A DNA stretch of 7,265 nt from CAZWXH01 sp964637725 (GTDB lineage Bacteria > Bacillota_I > Bacilli_A > Erysipelotrichales > Coprobacillaceae), in the NCBI GenBank assembly GCA_964637725.1, contig CAZWXH010000093.1, forward strand, positions 1 to 7,265, written 5' to 3'. Shown piece by piece: positions 1 to 5,499 of the stretch; position 1 is the first letter of the stretch, and the number at the start of each line of letters is the position of its first letter. The notes beneath the pieces are model-generated. The model saw nothing but the letters and a program-made list of their open reading frames with translations, was not told where the DNA came from and searched no databases. The translations under genes and the position numbers were made by a program.

Positions 1-26
1 TATTTTTAATAAATAGTGAATTATTA

Positions 27-55
27 TGGAAATTTTATTGTATTTAGTATATGAT
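27..55 (+). promoter_or_regulatory. Possible fba promoter
   Basis: A -10-like TATGAT at 50-55 lies 17 bases after a poor -35-like TGGAAA at 27-32. Transcription would begin near 62 and leave a leader of under 30 bases before fba. The -10 and the spacing are acceptable but the -35 is weak, and the gene could also be transcribed from further upstream, outside the window. Confidence 0.35.
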
Positions 56-89
56 AGAGATGTAAAAAAATGAAAAGGAGATTATACAT

Positions 90-956
90 ATGGGATTAGT
101 TTCAGCAACAGAAATGTTAACAAAAGCAAAAGCAGGACATTATGCAGTTGGTCAATTCAATATTAATAACTTAGAATGGACAAAAGCTGTATTATTAACT
201 GCACAAGAATTAAATTCACCAGTTATTTTAGGAGTATCTGAAGGAGCTGCTAAATATATGACTGGATTTAAAACTGTATCTGCAATGGTAAGTGCTATGG
301 TTGATTCATTAGGAATCACTATACCAGTCGCTTTACATTTAGATCATGGTAGTTATGAAGGGGCTAAAGAAGCACTAGATGCAGGATTCTCTTCAATTAT
401 GTTTGATGGTTCTCATTATGGAATCGAAGAAAATATCGCTAAGACAAAAGAAATCGTTGAATTATGCCACTCTAAAGGTGTTTCAATTGAAGCAGAAGTT
501 GGTTCAATTGGAGGAGAAGAAGATGGTGTTGTTGGTAAAGGTGAAGTTGCCGATCCAAAAGAATGTAAAATGGTTGCAGATTTAGGAGTTGACTTCTTAG
601 CTGCAGGTATTGGAAATATTCATGGTAAATACCCAGCAAACTGGGAAGGTTTAGATTTTGGAGCTTTAGCTGCTATTCAAAATGAAACTGGAGTTTTACC
701 ATTAGTATTACATGGTGGTACTGGTATTCCAACTGATATGATTAAACAAGCAATTGATTTAGGAGTATCTAAAATCAATGTTAATACTGAATGTCAATTA
801 GTTTTCCAAGAAGCTACACGTAAATATATCGAAGCAGATAAAGATTTAGAAGGTAAAGGATTTGATCCTCGTAAATTATTAGCACCAGGTTTTGAAGCTA
901 TTAAACTTTGTGTTAAAGAAAAAATGGAAATCTTCGGAAGTATTAATAAAGCATAA
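90..956 (+). CDS. fba: Class II fructose-1,6-bisphosphate aldolase
   Basis: This cytoplasmic zinc enzyme of glycolysis and gluconeogenesis reversibly splits fructose-1,6-bisphosphate into dihydroxyacetone phosphate and glyceraldehyde-3-phosphate. At 288 residues it has the usual length of the short Gram-positive FbaA-type enzymes. The class II signatures are all visible: SEGAAKYMTG at residues 50-59; LHLDHG at 82-87, with catalytic Asp85 and zinc ligand His86; GNIHGKY around 175-181 with zinc ligand His178; VLHGGTG at 206-212 with zinc ligand His208; and NVNT at 230-233, which binds substrate phosphate. The ATG start is preceded by AAAAGGAG at 73-80, nine bases upstream. A strong terminator begins seven bases after the stop, so the gene is probably transcribed alone or as the last gene of an upstream unit. 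In Bacillus, fba lies in the same neighbourhood as murAB and rpmE, both found later in this window. The tagatose-bisphosphate aldolases are close relatives, but the lack of tagatose-pathway neighbours favours FBP aldolase. Confidence 0.97.
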   Translation: MGLVSATEMLTKAKAGHYAVGQFNINNLEWTKAVLLTAQELNSPVILGVSEGAAKYMTGFKTVSAMVSAMVDSLGITIPVALHLDHGSYEGAKEALDAGFSSIMFDGSHYGIEENIAKTKEIVELCHSKGVSIEAEVGSIGGEEDGVVGKGEVADPKECKMVADLGVDFLAAGIGNIHGKYPANWEGLDFGALAAIQNETGVLPLVLHGGTGIPTDMIKQAIDLGVSKINVNTECQLVFQEATRKYIEADKDLEGKGFDPRKLLAPGFEAIKLCVKEKMEIFGSINKA

Positions 957-962
957 TGAATT

Positions 963-987
963 AAGGATTCTTAGGAATCCTTTTTTT
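963..987 (+). terminator. Intrinsic terminator of fba
   Basis: AAGGATTC (963-970) pairs perfectly with GAATCCTT (975-982) around a TTAG loop. The run of seven T at 981-987 completes a standard Rho-independent terminator, just after the fba stop codon. Confidence 0.9.
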
Positions 988-1015
988 GAAATTTAATTTC
1001 ACAAACCTATATAAA
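986..1015 (+). promoter_or_regulatory. Candidate promoter upstream of the GH1 gene
   Basis: TTGAAA at 986-991 overlaps the end of the fba terminator T-run and is followed after 16-18 bases by TATATAAAT at 1008-1016. Transcription from here would start near 1020 and give a leader of about 90 bases that contains the hairpin at 1038-1066. A weaker alternative is TACAAT at 1083-1088, downstream of the hairpin, with no convincing -35; which one is used decides whether the hairpin is transcribed with the gene. Confidence 0.4.
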
Positions 1016-1037
1016 TAGAGATGAATTATGAAACGAT

Positions 1038-1066
1038 AGACCTAGATAAAGAAAAGGTCTTTTTTT
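1038..1066 (+). terminator. Terminator-like hairpin in the GH1 leader
   Basis: AGACCT (1038-1043) pairs with AGGTCT (1055-1060) across an 11-base loop, and seven T follow at 1060-1066. It looks like an intrinsic terminator placed 48 bases before the GH1 start codon. If transcription begins at the candidate promoter at 986-1015 it would act as an attenuator; otherwise it may be a second, back-up terminator for fba. I see no LicT/BglG-type antiterminator (RAT) sequence overlapping it. Confidence 0.6.
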
Positions 1067-1113
1067 ATACTTCTAATTCCTATACAATACAGTTATACAG
1101 GAGGATAAGTGAA

Positions 1114-2460
1114 ATGACATTGAGAAAAGATTTTTTATGGGGTGGGGCTGTAACAGCACATCAAAGTGAAGGTGCATATACTGAAGGTGGTAAAGTACCA
1201 GCAGTTTGTGATTTAACACCAAGTGGAGACTATTCTGATTTTAAAGATGGTGTGGATACATATCATAGATATAAAGAAGATTTTGAATTGTTTCAAGAAA
1301 TGGGATTTAATGCTTATCGTTTTTCAATTGATTGGTCAAGAATGATGAGTGATGAGTTCACTTATAATGAAGCAGGATTTGAATTTTATGATAAGTATAT
1401 TGACGCTTTGTTAGAAAAAGGAATGGAGCCTATTCCGACATTATATCATTTTGAAATGCCAGTATACTTATATGAAAAATATAATGGATTCGCATCAAGA
1501 AAAGTTGTTGATATTTTTGTAGACTTATGCAAGAAGATAGTTGATAGATATGCTGATAAGGTTAAATATTGGATTATCTTTAATGAACAAAATGGGATTC
1601 TACAAAAAGGTCCAAAGATGTTCTTTGGTGCAGTGTGTCCAGAAGGATTTAATGCTCAAACCTTTGATAATCAAATCATGCACAATACACTTGTTGCTCA
1701 TAGTTTAGTGAATGAGTATATTCATCAAAAAGGGAAACACGTTATGGGAATGGCAACAGTTGTACAAAGTTATCCAGAAACTTGTCATCCTTTAGATACA
1801 TTAGAGAGTATGAAAGCACAAGCTGAAGCTTATGTATTCTTAGATGTGTTTGCCAGAGGAACATATAACTCTTTCTATTATGCTAATATGATAAATGAAG
1901 GGACACTTCCTGAAATCCAAGATGGAGACTTAGATTTATTAAAAAAAGGAGTTACTGACTCTTTATCTATTAGTTATTATATGTCAACAATTTCTCATTT
2001 TGGGGAAGAATCATTGACGAATGTTAATGATGTTGTGATTAAAAAGAATCCTTATTTAGAAATGTCTGAATTTGGTTGGACTGTTGATCCAATAGGTTTA
2101 AGAATTACATTAAGACAACTTTATGATAAATATGAAATGCCTATTTATATAGTTGAAAATGGATTTGGTTATGATGATCAAGTGGATGATAATGGATATG
2201 TAGAAGATGATTATCGTATTGATTATATGAGAAAACATCTTGAGGAAATGAAATTAGCTATTCAAGAAGGTGTTGATTGTCGTGGGTATTTATCATGGGG
2301 ACCTATTGATATTTTAAGCAGTCGTGCACAAATGAAGAAACGTTATGGTTTTATTTATGTTAATAGAGATAACAATGATTTAAAAGATATGAAGAGAAGT
2401 AAAAAGAAATCATTTGATTGGTTTAAAAAAGTTATTGAAACAAACGGAGAAGTCTTATAA
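1114..2460 (+). CDS. GH1 family 6-phospho-beta-glucosidase
   Basis: This is a 448-residue (beta/alpha)8-barrel glycoside hydrolase of family 1, a cytoplasmic enzyme that hydrolyses beta-glucosides imported and phosphorylated by a PTS. Visible signatures are FLWGGAVTAHQSEGAY near the N-terminus (Gln17 in the sugar site), RFSIDWSR at 69-76, the general acid/base Glu158 in FNEQN, and the nucleophile Glu348 in IVENGFG. Near the C-terminus SWGPIDI is followed by Ser402, Lys409 and Tyr411, with the spacing of the Ser/Lys/Tyr set that binds the 6-phosphate in phospho-glycosidases such as LacG. The WGPIDI stretch resembles BglA/AscB-type phospho-glucosidases more than LacG phospho-galactosidases. I chose ATG 1114 because AGGAGG at 1099-1104 lies nine bases upstream and the family begins here; the frame is open back to ATG 1021, but that extension covers a terminator-like hairpin and has no ribosome binding site. 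No PTS gene adjoins it, so its transporter must lie elsewhere. The exact substrate is not determined. Confidence 0.93.
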   Translation: MTLRKDFLWGGAVTAHQSEGAYTEGGKVPAVCDLTPSGDYSDFKDGVDTYHRYKEDFELFQEMGFNAYRFSIDWSRMMSDEFTYNEAGFEFYDKYIDALLEKGMEPIPTLYHFEMPVYLYEKYNGFASRKVVDIFVDLCKKIVDRYADKVKYWIIFNEQNGILQKGPKMFFGAVCPEGFNAQTFDNQIMHNTLVAHSLVNEYIHQKGKHVMGMATVVQSYPETCHPLDTLESMKAQAEAYVFLDVFARGTYNSFYYANMINEGTLPEIQDGDLDLLKKGVTDSLSISYYMSTISHFGEESLTNVNDVVIKKNPYLEMSEFGWTVDPIGLRITLRQLYDKYEMPIYIVENGFGYDDQVDDNGYVEDDYRIDYMRKHLEEMKLAIQEGVDCRGYLSWGPIDILSSRAQMKKRYGFIYVNRDNNDLKDMKRSKKKSFDWFKKVIETNGEVL

Positions 2461-2476
2461 AAGGCTTCTTTTTTTT
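2449..2476 (+). terminator. Intrinsic terminator overlapping the GH1 stop codon
   Basis: GAAGTCTT (2449-2456) pairs with AAGGCTTC (2461-2468), eight base pairs with one G-T wobble, around a four-base loop; eight T follow at 2469-2476. The loop contains the TAA stop codon at 2458-2460, so the left arm encodes the last three residues (Glu-Val-Leu) and the transcript has almost no untranslated tail. Confidence 0.9.
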
Positions 2477-2527
2477 GAGATGTTAATATTAATTGCAAAA
2501 TGTTATCTTAAAGTGATGGATATATAG

Positions 2528-2555
2528 CCTTAATTCTATTAGAATAGAATTAAGG
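2528..2555 (+). promoter_or_regulatory. Perfect 28-bp palindrome, probable operator of the HTH gene
   Basis: CCTTAATTCTATT (2528-2540) is repeated as its exact reverse complement AATAGAATTAAGG (2543-2555) with only AG between. Its right end includes the AAGG of the ribosome binding site. A -10-like TATATA at 2521-2526 lies directly to the left, without a clear -35, so transcription would start inside the left arm. Its place just ahead of an XRE-type DNA-binding protein suggests an autoregulatory operator. If transcription starts further upstream, the same sequence would fold in RNA into a stem of about 11 bp that hides part of the ribosome binding site. Confidence 0.75.
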
Positions 2556-2568
2556 AGGGGATCATATA
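2551..2568 (+). promoter_or_regulatory. Ribosome binding site and probable ATA start of the HTH gene
   Basis: TAAGGAGGGG at 2551-2560 is a near-perfect Shine-Dalgarno sequence. At the proper distance (2566-2568) lies ATA, not ATG, in frame with the HTH gene; translation from here gives a Met-Ser-Ile-Gly-Lys-Arg start, as is usual for XRE domains. The next in-frame candidates are ATT at 2572 and TTG at 2584, the latter 23 bases beyond the Shine-Dalgarno. This frame has no ATG or GTG between the stop at 2551 and the start of the HTH domain. Confidence 0.5.
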
Positions 2569-2583
2569 AGTATTGGAAAAAGA

Positions 2584-3717
2584 TTGTTGCTACTAAGACA
2601 ACAGAAGCATTATTCCCAAGAAGATGTTGCAAAGAGATTAAATATATCTAGACAGACTGTTTCTAAATGGGAATCTGATTTAAGTTTACCAGATATGAAG
2701 ATGATGTTAGATATTGCTGCACTTTATAATATATCAATTACAGAATTATTGGGAATTGATGATGGTGAGAGAAATGACTCTATTGAACAGATATATGAAC
2801 AAACAAATGTTGTTTTAAATAATATTCACAAAGAAAACAAGAAAAGAAAAAACAGAGACATTGTTATTATGGTTATTATTTGTATAACTTGTTTAATCTT
2901 TATTGTGTTATCAATAGTGTTAATCACAAAAGTAACAAGGTTAGAAAATAGATCACCTAACCAAACGATTATTAAATATCCAACAGCAGAATCAGAAAAG
3001 ATTGTTAATCAATTAGAAGAAGTAGGTATAACTGAAATTGATTTAGATAAGAAAGAAATTAAAGTGAACTATCGATGTACTCTTAATCAATATGATGAAG
3101 AAACTTCAGTTCAACTAATCTTTGTTGATATTAATAAGGAAGAACATTTATATGATATGTACAAGGAAAACGAAAATAGTTTTGTCTATAATGGGACAAT
3201 ACCTTTGGCTGATTATGAATATAAAAAAGTTATTGTTACTTTTAAAGATAAGACAAAAAAAATGGAAAATAATCTTGATTCATCTCAATATTATTTATCA
3301 CAAACAATAAAAAATATGTTTCATCTAGAAATATTGAGGACAAATAATGGACGATTCAAAAAAGAATTAAATTTCTATACTGATTTTTCTCGTCTCATGG
3401 GAGATGATAAAATAACTTATTTAGGAACGTTAAAAGAAAATGTTCATCTCTCCATATTGAAAGATAAAAAAGATGGTAGTGGAGCTGATACCCAAGTCAT
3501 TCAAAGTAAAGATTTTCCTTTCGATAAGAAAACAAAGATTGAATTAAAGGAAGGTTTTAAAAATGGAGAATTTATTTTGTATGAAATAAGTATTAATGTT
3601 GATGGGTATAATGTGCAGTTAAATGGAAGCGAAATGTTATTAGTCAATTCATATTATACTAATCCATTAGAACTGATTGATGCATCAGAATATTCTCTAT
3701 CTCACATTATAGATTAA
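2584..3717 (+). CDS. Membrane-anchored XRE-family helix-turn-helix protein
   Basis: The coordinates give the shortest conventional reading (TTG start, 377 residues); the ribosome binding site suggests real translation starts six codons earlier at ATA 2566. Residues 1-58 form an XRE/Cro-C1 helix-turn-helix (SQEDVAKRLNISRQTVSKWE at 11-30, then LPDMKMMLDIAALYNISITELLGI). A charged linker (about 59-92, rich in Lys and Asn) leads to one hydrophobic segment at about 93-116. The lysine-rich stretch before it puts the HTH inside the cell and the remaining 260 residues outside. I do not recognise the outer domain; it is hydrophilic, rich in beta-type segments, and has no repeat or cysteine pair. The form is that of a one-component membrane-tethered regulator that might sense an outside signal, but ligand and targets are unknown. 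The gene stands alone between terminators, with a perfect palindrome overlapping its ribosome binding site, which suggests autoregulation. Confidence 0.85.
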   Translation: MLLLRQQKHYSQEDVAKRLNISRQTVSKWESDLSLPDMKMMLDIAALYNISITELLGIDDGERNDSIEQIYEQTNVVLNNIHKENKKRKNRDIVIMVIICITCLIFIVLSIVLITKVTRLENRSPNQTIIKYPTAESEKIVNQLEEVGITEIDLDKKEIKVNYRCTLNQYDEETSVQLIFVDINKEEHLYDMYKENENSFVYNGTIPLADYEYKKVIVTFKDKTKKMENNLDSSQYYLSQTIKNMFHLEILRTNNGRFKKELNFYTDFSRLMGDDKITYLGTLKENVHLSILKDKKDGSGADTQVIQSKDFPFDKKTKIELKEGFKNGEFILYEISINVDGYNVQLNGSEMLLVNSYYTNPLELIDASEYSLSHIID

Positions 3718-3720
3718 AAT

Positions 3721-3748
3721 AAAGGGAATGCATTATTGCATTCCTTTT
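3721..3748. terminator. Bidirectional terminator between the HTH gene and gltX
   Basis: The 12-base arm at 3721-3732 (AAAGGGAATGCA) pairs with 3737-3748 (TGCATTCCTTTT), with one G-T wobble, around a TTAT loop. Read on plus it ends in TTTT for the HTH gene. Read on minus it is followed by CTTTATTTT for gltX. The gltX stop codon (complement of 3733-3735) lies in the loop, and the two convergent stop codons are only 15 bases apart. Confidence 0.85.
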
Positions 3749-5136
3749 AAGTCTTCTATAGCTTGATTGATTCTTTTCAGAGTTTCTTCTTTGCCAAGAA
3801 TGTGAGCGATTTCTACTGCACCTCCAGGGGTGAAAGCTTTATTTGTGAGAGCGACTCTCACTGGCCACATAATCTGACCATTTTTGAGTTCTTTTTCTTT
3901 AGCAAGGTTTATAAAGAAGTCAGTCAGTTTTTCATCATTACTAAAATCATTAAATGTAGTTAATCTTTCTTGAATGAATAATAATGCTTCTAATGAATTT
4001 TGGGGATTTGTTTTCATCTTTTTATGAGTATAAATAGAACTATCGAAAGCAAGAGGTTCATTAATAAAATTGATCATTTCTTCAATATCTTCTAATTTTT
4101 CAACTCTAGGTTGTAAAACGTGTGAGAGCTCTACTAAATCGATATCTCTTTGAATAGAATGATAATAGGGAAGAACTAATTGATGGAAGTCATCAAGTGA
4201 TAGTTCTCGTAAGTAGATACCATTCATCCATTTTAACTTGGCTATATCAAATATGGCGGGTGATTTAGAAATATGTGCCACATCAAATTGCTTGACTAAG
4301 TCTTCTAAAGATAATATTTCTTCAGCTTCTGGAGCCCAACCTAATAGTGCAATATAATTTATGATAGCATCTTTCAAATAACCTTGTTTCTTTAAATCTT
4401 GATAAGAAGCGTCGCCATTTCTTTTACTTAATTTGTGAGTTTCATCTTTGTTGACAGGTGGAAGATGAATATATGTGGGAATACTCCAACCAAAGGCATT
4501 ATAAATAAGGTTATATTTAGGAGTGCTTGATAAATATTCATTACCACGAACAACATGTGTTATATTCATTAAGTGATCATCTACAACATTTGCGAAGTTA
4601 TATGTTGGATAGCCATCACTTTTTATTAATATCCCTTCATTTAATGTTTTGTTTTCTACTTCTATATGCCCATAGACTTGATCATCAAATGCAGTTGTTC
4701 CTTCTTGAGGAATGGTTTGTCTAATCACATAATGATGACCACTCTTGATTTTTTCATCAATTTGTTTTGAATCTAATAAAAGGCAAGGATCTTTTCCTTC
4801 TACTTCTCCTTCACAGAAGCAATAATGAGCTCCCTTGTTGTTAATTAACTCTTTTGCATATTGGTGATATATATCTAATCTTTCTGATTGAATATATGGT
4901 CCAAAACCACCATCTTTATTGGGACCTTCATCATAATGTAAACCTGTTTCTTCAATGACTTGATAAATTAAATCGAGTGCTCCTTCAACTTCTCTTTGTT
5001 GATCTGTATCCTCGATTCTTAAAATAAAATCACCATTGTTATGTTTGGCAATCAAATAACAATAGAGGGCAGTTCTAAGATTACCTATATGCATATATCC
5101 TGTAGGGCTAGGGGCGAATCTTGTTCTTATTTTCAT
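3733..5136 (-). CDS. gltX: Glutamyl-tRNA synthetase
   Basis: This class I aminoacyl-tRNA synthetase attaches glutamate to tRNA-Glu and, in bacteria without GlnRS, also to tRNA-Gln for later amidation by GatCAB. It is 467 residues, a normal length. The Rossmann catalytic domain opens with RFAPSPTGYMHIGNLRTA, where HIGN at 16-19 is the HIGH motif; RIEDTD is at 40-45, GNEY at 198-201, and the KMSKR loop is KLSKR at 235-239. Cys106, Cys108 and Cys118 in the inserted domain may be a trace of the zinc site of some GluRS enzymes. The C-terminal third (about 320-467) is the helical anticodon-binding region. The start at complement 5136 is fixed by AAAGGAG (complement of 5142-5148), five bases upstream. 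It is transcribed divergently from tRNA-Gln(CUG), and tRNA-Glu(CUC) follows, so both likely substrates are adjacent. Whether it is the non-discriminating form cannot be told from sequence alone. Confidence 0.97.
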   Translation of the reverse strand: MKIRTRFAPSPTGYMHIGNLRTALYCYLIAKHNNGDFILRIEDTDQQREVEGALDLIYQVIEETGLHYDEGPNKDGGFGPYIQSERLDIYHQYAKELINNKGAHYCFCEGEVEGKDPCLLLDSKQIDEKIKSGHHYVIRQTIPQEGTTAFDDQVYGHIEVENKTLNEGILIKSDGYPTYNFANVVDDHLMNITHVVRGNEYLSSTPKYNLIYNAFGWSIPTYIHLPPVNKDETHKLSKRNGDASYQDLKKQGYLKDAIINYIALLGWAPEAEEILSLEDLVKQFDVAHISKSPAIFDIAKLKWMNGIYLRELSLDDFHQLVLPYYHSIQRDIDLVELSHVLQPRVEKLEDIEEMINFINEPLAFDSSIYTHKKMKTNPQNSLEALLFIQERLTTFNDFSNDEKLTDFFINLAKEKELKNGQIMWPVRVALTNKAFTPGGAVEIAHILGKEETLKRINQAIEDLKGMQ

Positions 5137-5145
5137 GGTTTCTCC

Positions 5146-5174
5146 TTTACATCATTTTCTCTAATGATTATAAT
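5146..5174 (+). promoter_or_regulatory. Promoter of tRNA-Gln
   Basis: TTTACA at 5146-5151 and a consensus TATAAT at 5169-5174 are separated by 17 bases, and tRNA-Gln begins 12 bases after the -10. The -35 overlaps the gltX ribosome binding site (complement of 5142-5148), so this promoter lies wholly in the gltX leader region. A small inverted repeat, ATCATT (5151-5156) and AATGAT (5163-5168), occupies the spacer. Confidence 0.75.
5167..5172 (-). promoter_or_regulatory. Candidate -10 of gltX, shared with the tRNA-Gln promoter
   Basis: ATTATAAT at 5167-5174 is its own reverse complement, so it provides a perfect TATAAT on minus as well as on plus. Used on minus it would start gltX transcription near 5160, about 24 bases before the start codon. 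No good -35 is seen at the right distance on minus, so this is tentative. Confidence 0.35.
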
Positions 5175-5185
5175 ATATGTGATAT

Positions 5186-5261
5186 TGGGGTATAGCCAAG
5201 CGGTAAGGCATCAGACTCTGAATCTGACATTTCCTTGGTTCGAATCCAAGTACCCCAGCCA
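5186..5261 (+). tRNA. tRNA-Gln (anticodon CTG)
   Basis: The cloverleaf is complete. TGGGGTA (5186-5192) pairs with TACCCCA (5251-5257). The D arm is GCC/GGC, the anticodon stem TCAGA/TCTGA holds the loop CTCTGAA with anticodon CTG at 5218-5220, and the T arm is CTTGG-TTCGAAT-CCAAG. G is the discriminator and CCA at 5259-5261 is encoded. The weak U1-A72 pair is typical of bacterial tRNA-Gln. It reads CAG, the minor Gln codon in this AT-rich genome; a UUG-anticodon tRNA must be encoded elsewhere for CAA. It is transcribed away from gltX from a strong promoter. Confidence 0.97.
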
Positions 5262-5273
5262 TATATTGTTTAT

Positions 5274-5305
5274 AAAAAAAGAATCTAAGTGATTCTTGTT
5301 TTTTT
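5274..5305. terminator. Bidirectional terminator between the convergent tRNA genes
   Basis: AAGAATC (5279-5285) pairs with GATTCTT (5291-5297) around TAAGT. Seven A at 5274-5280 and seven T at 5299-5305 flank it, giving a T-run on either strand. It ends both tRNA-Gln (plus) and tRNA-Glu (minus). Confidence 0.9.
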
Positions 5306-5306
5306 A

Positions 5307-5382
5307 TGGTAACCCGTAGGGGGTTTGAACCCCTGAATGCTAGGATGAGAACCTAGTGTGTTGACCACTTCACCAACGGGTC
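5307..5382 (-). tRNA. tRNA-Glu (anticodon CTC)
   Basis: Read on minus, GACCCGT (from 5382) pairs with ACGGGTT, followed by discriminator A and an encoded CCA (complement of 5307-5309). The D stem is GTG/CAC. The anticodon stem CTAGG/CCTAG holds the loop TTCTCAT with anticodon CTC (complement of 5347-5349), and the T arm is AGGGG-TTCAAAC-CCCCT. It reads GAG, the less used Glu codon here, so a UUC-anticodon tRNA is expected elsewhere. The first acceptor pair is G1-U72, where G1-C72 is usual for tRNA-Glu. The gene points towards tRNA-Gln and shares its terminator. Confidence 0.97.
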
Positions 5383-5395
5383 ATCAACAAATAAA

Positions 5396-5424
5396 AGTAT
5401 AGCACTATTAATTCAATAATTAAA
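5396..5424 (-). promoter_or_regulatory. Promoter of tRNA-Glu
   Basis: On minus, TATACT (complement of 5396-5401) is preceded by TGC, forming an extended -10. A weak TTTAAT -35 (complement of 5419-5424) lies 17 bases upstream. Transcription would start about seven bases before the tRNA. Confidence 0.55.
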
Positions 5425-5453
5425 TATCTTTTTGAAATTATATTGATTTTTCT

Positions 5454-5482
5454 TTGATATTTTATATATTACTGTGTATAAT
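5454..5482 (+). promoter_or_regulatory. Promoter of murA
   Basis: TTGATA at 5454-5459 and a perfect TATAAT at 5477-5482 have a 17-base spacer, a near-consensus sigma-A promoter. The start would be near 5489, giving a murA leader of about 60 bases. The upstream stretch 5402-5453 is very AT-rich and may serve as an UP element. Confidence 0.8.
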
Positions 5483-5499
5483 CTATTTGAGAAAAGGTT

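Noticed and set aside
60..99. Minimal ATG-TAA at 60-65 and a nine-codon frame at 70-99 overlapping the fba start
   Set aside because: Neither has a ribosome binding site; both are expected by chance in A-rich leader sequence.
379..585. Plus-strand open frame inside fba
   Set aside because: It is an out-of-frame shadow of a clearly recognised gene and has no ribosome binding site or recognisable product. The same applies to the open frame at 3122-3310 inside the HTH gene.
1028..1041. cre-like (CcpA) site around TGAAACG upstream of the GH1 gene
   Set aside because: The distance between TG and CG is one base short and the right half does not match the cre consensus.
1021..1060. LicT/BglG-type antiterminator (RAT) over the GH1 leader hairpin
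   Set aside because: No sequence here resembles the known RAT elements, and no two-loop RAT structure can be drawn.
1021..1113. In-frame N-terminal extension of the GH1 protein from ATG 1021
   Set aside because: There is no ribosome binding site before 1021, the segment covers a terminator-like hairpin, and family members begin at the TLRKDFLWGG-type sequence that follows ATG 1114, where a strong AGGAGG is present.
3763..5292. Plus-strand open frames antisense to gltX (3763-3963, 4527-4724) and one crossing tRNA-Gln (5041-5292)
   Set aside because: They oppose a well-conserved synthetase gene or run through a tRNA, and their translations look like no protein. The minus-strand frame at 6142-6327 inside murA is rejected for the same reason.
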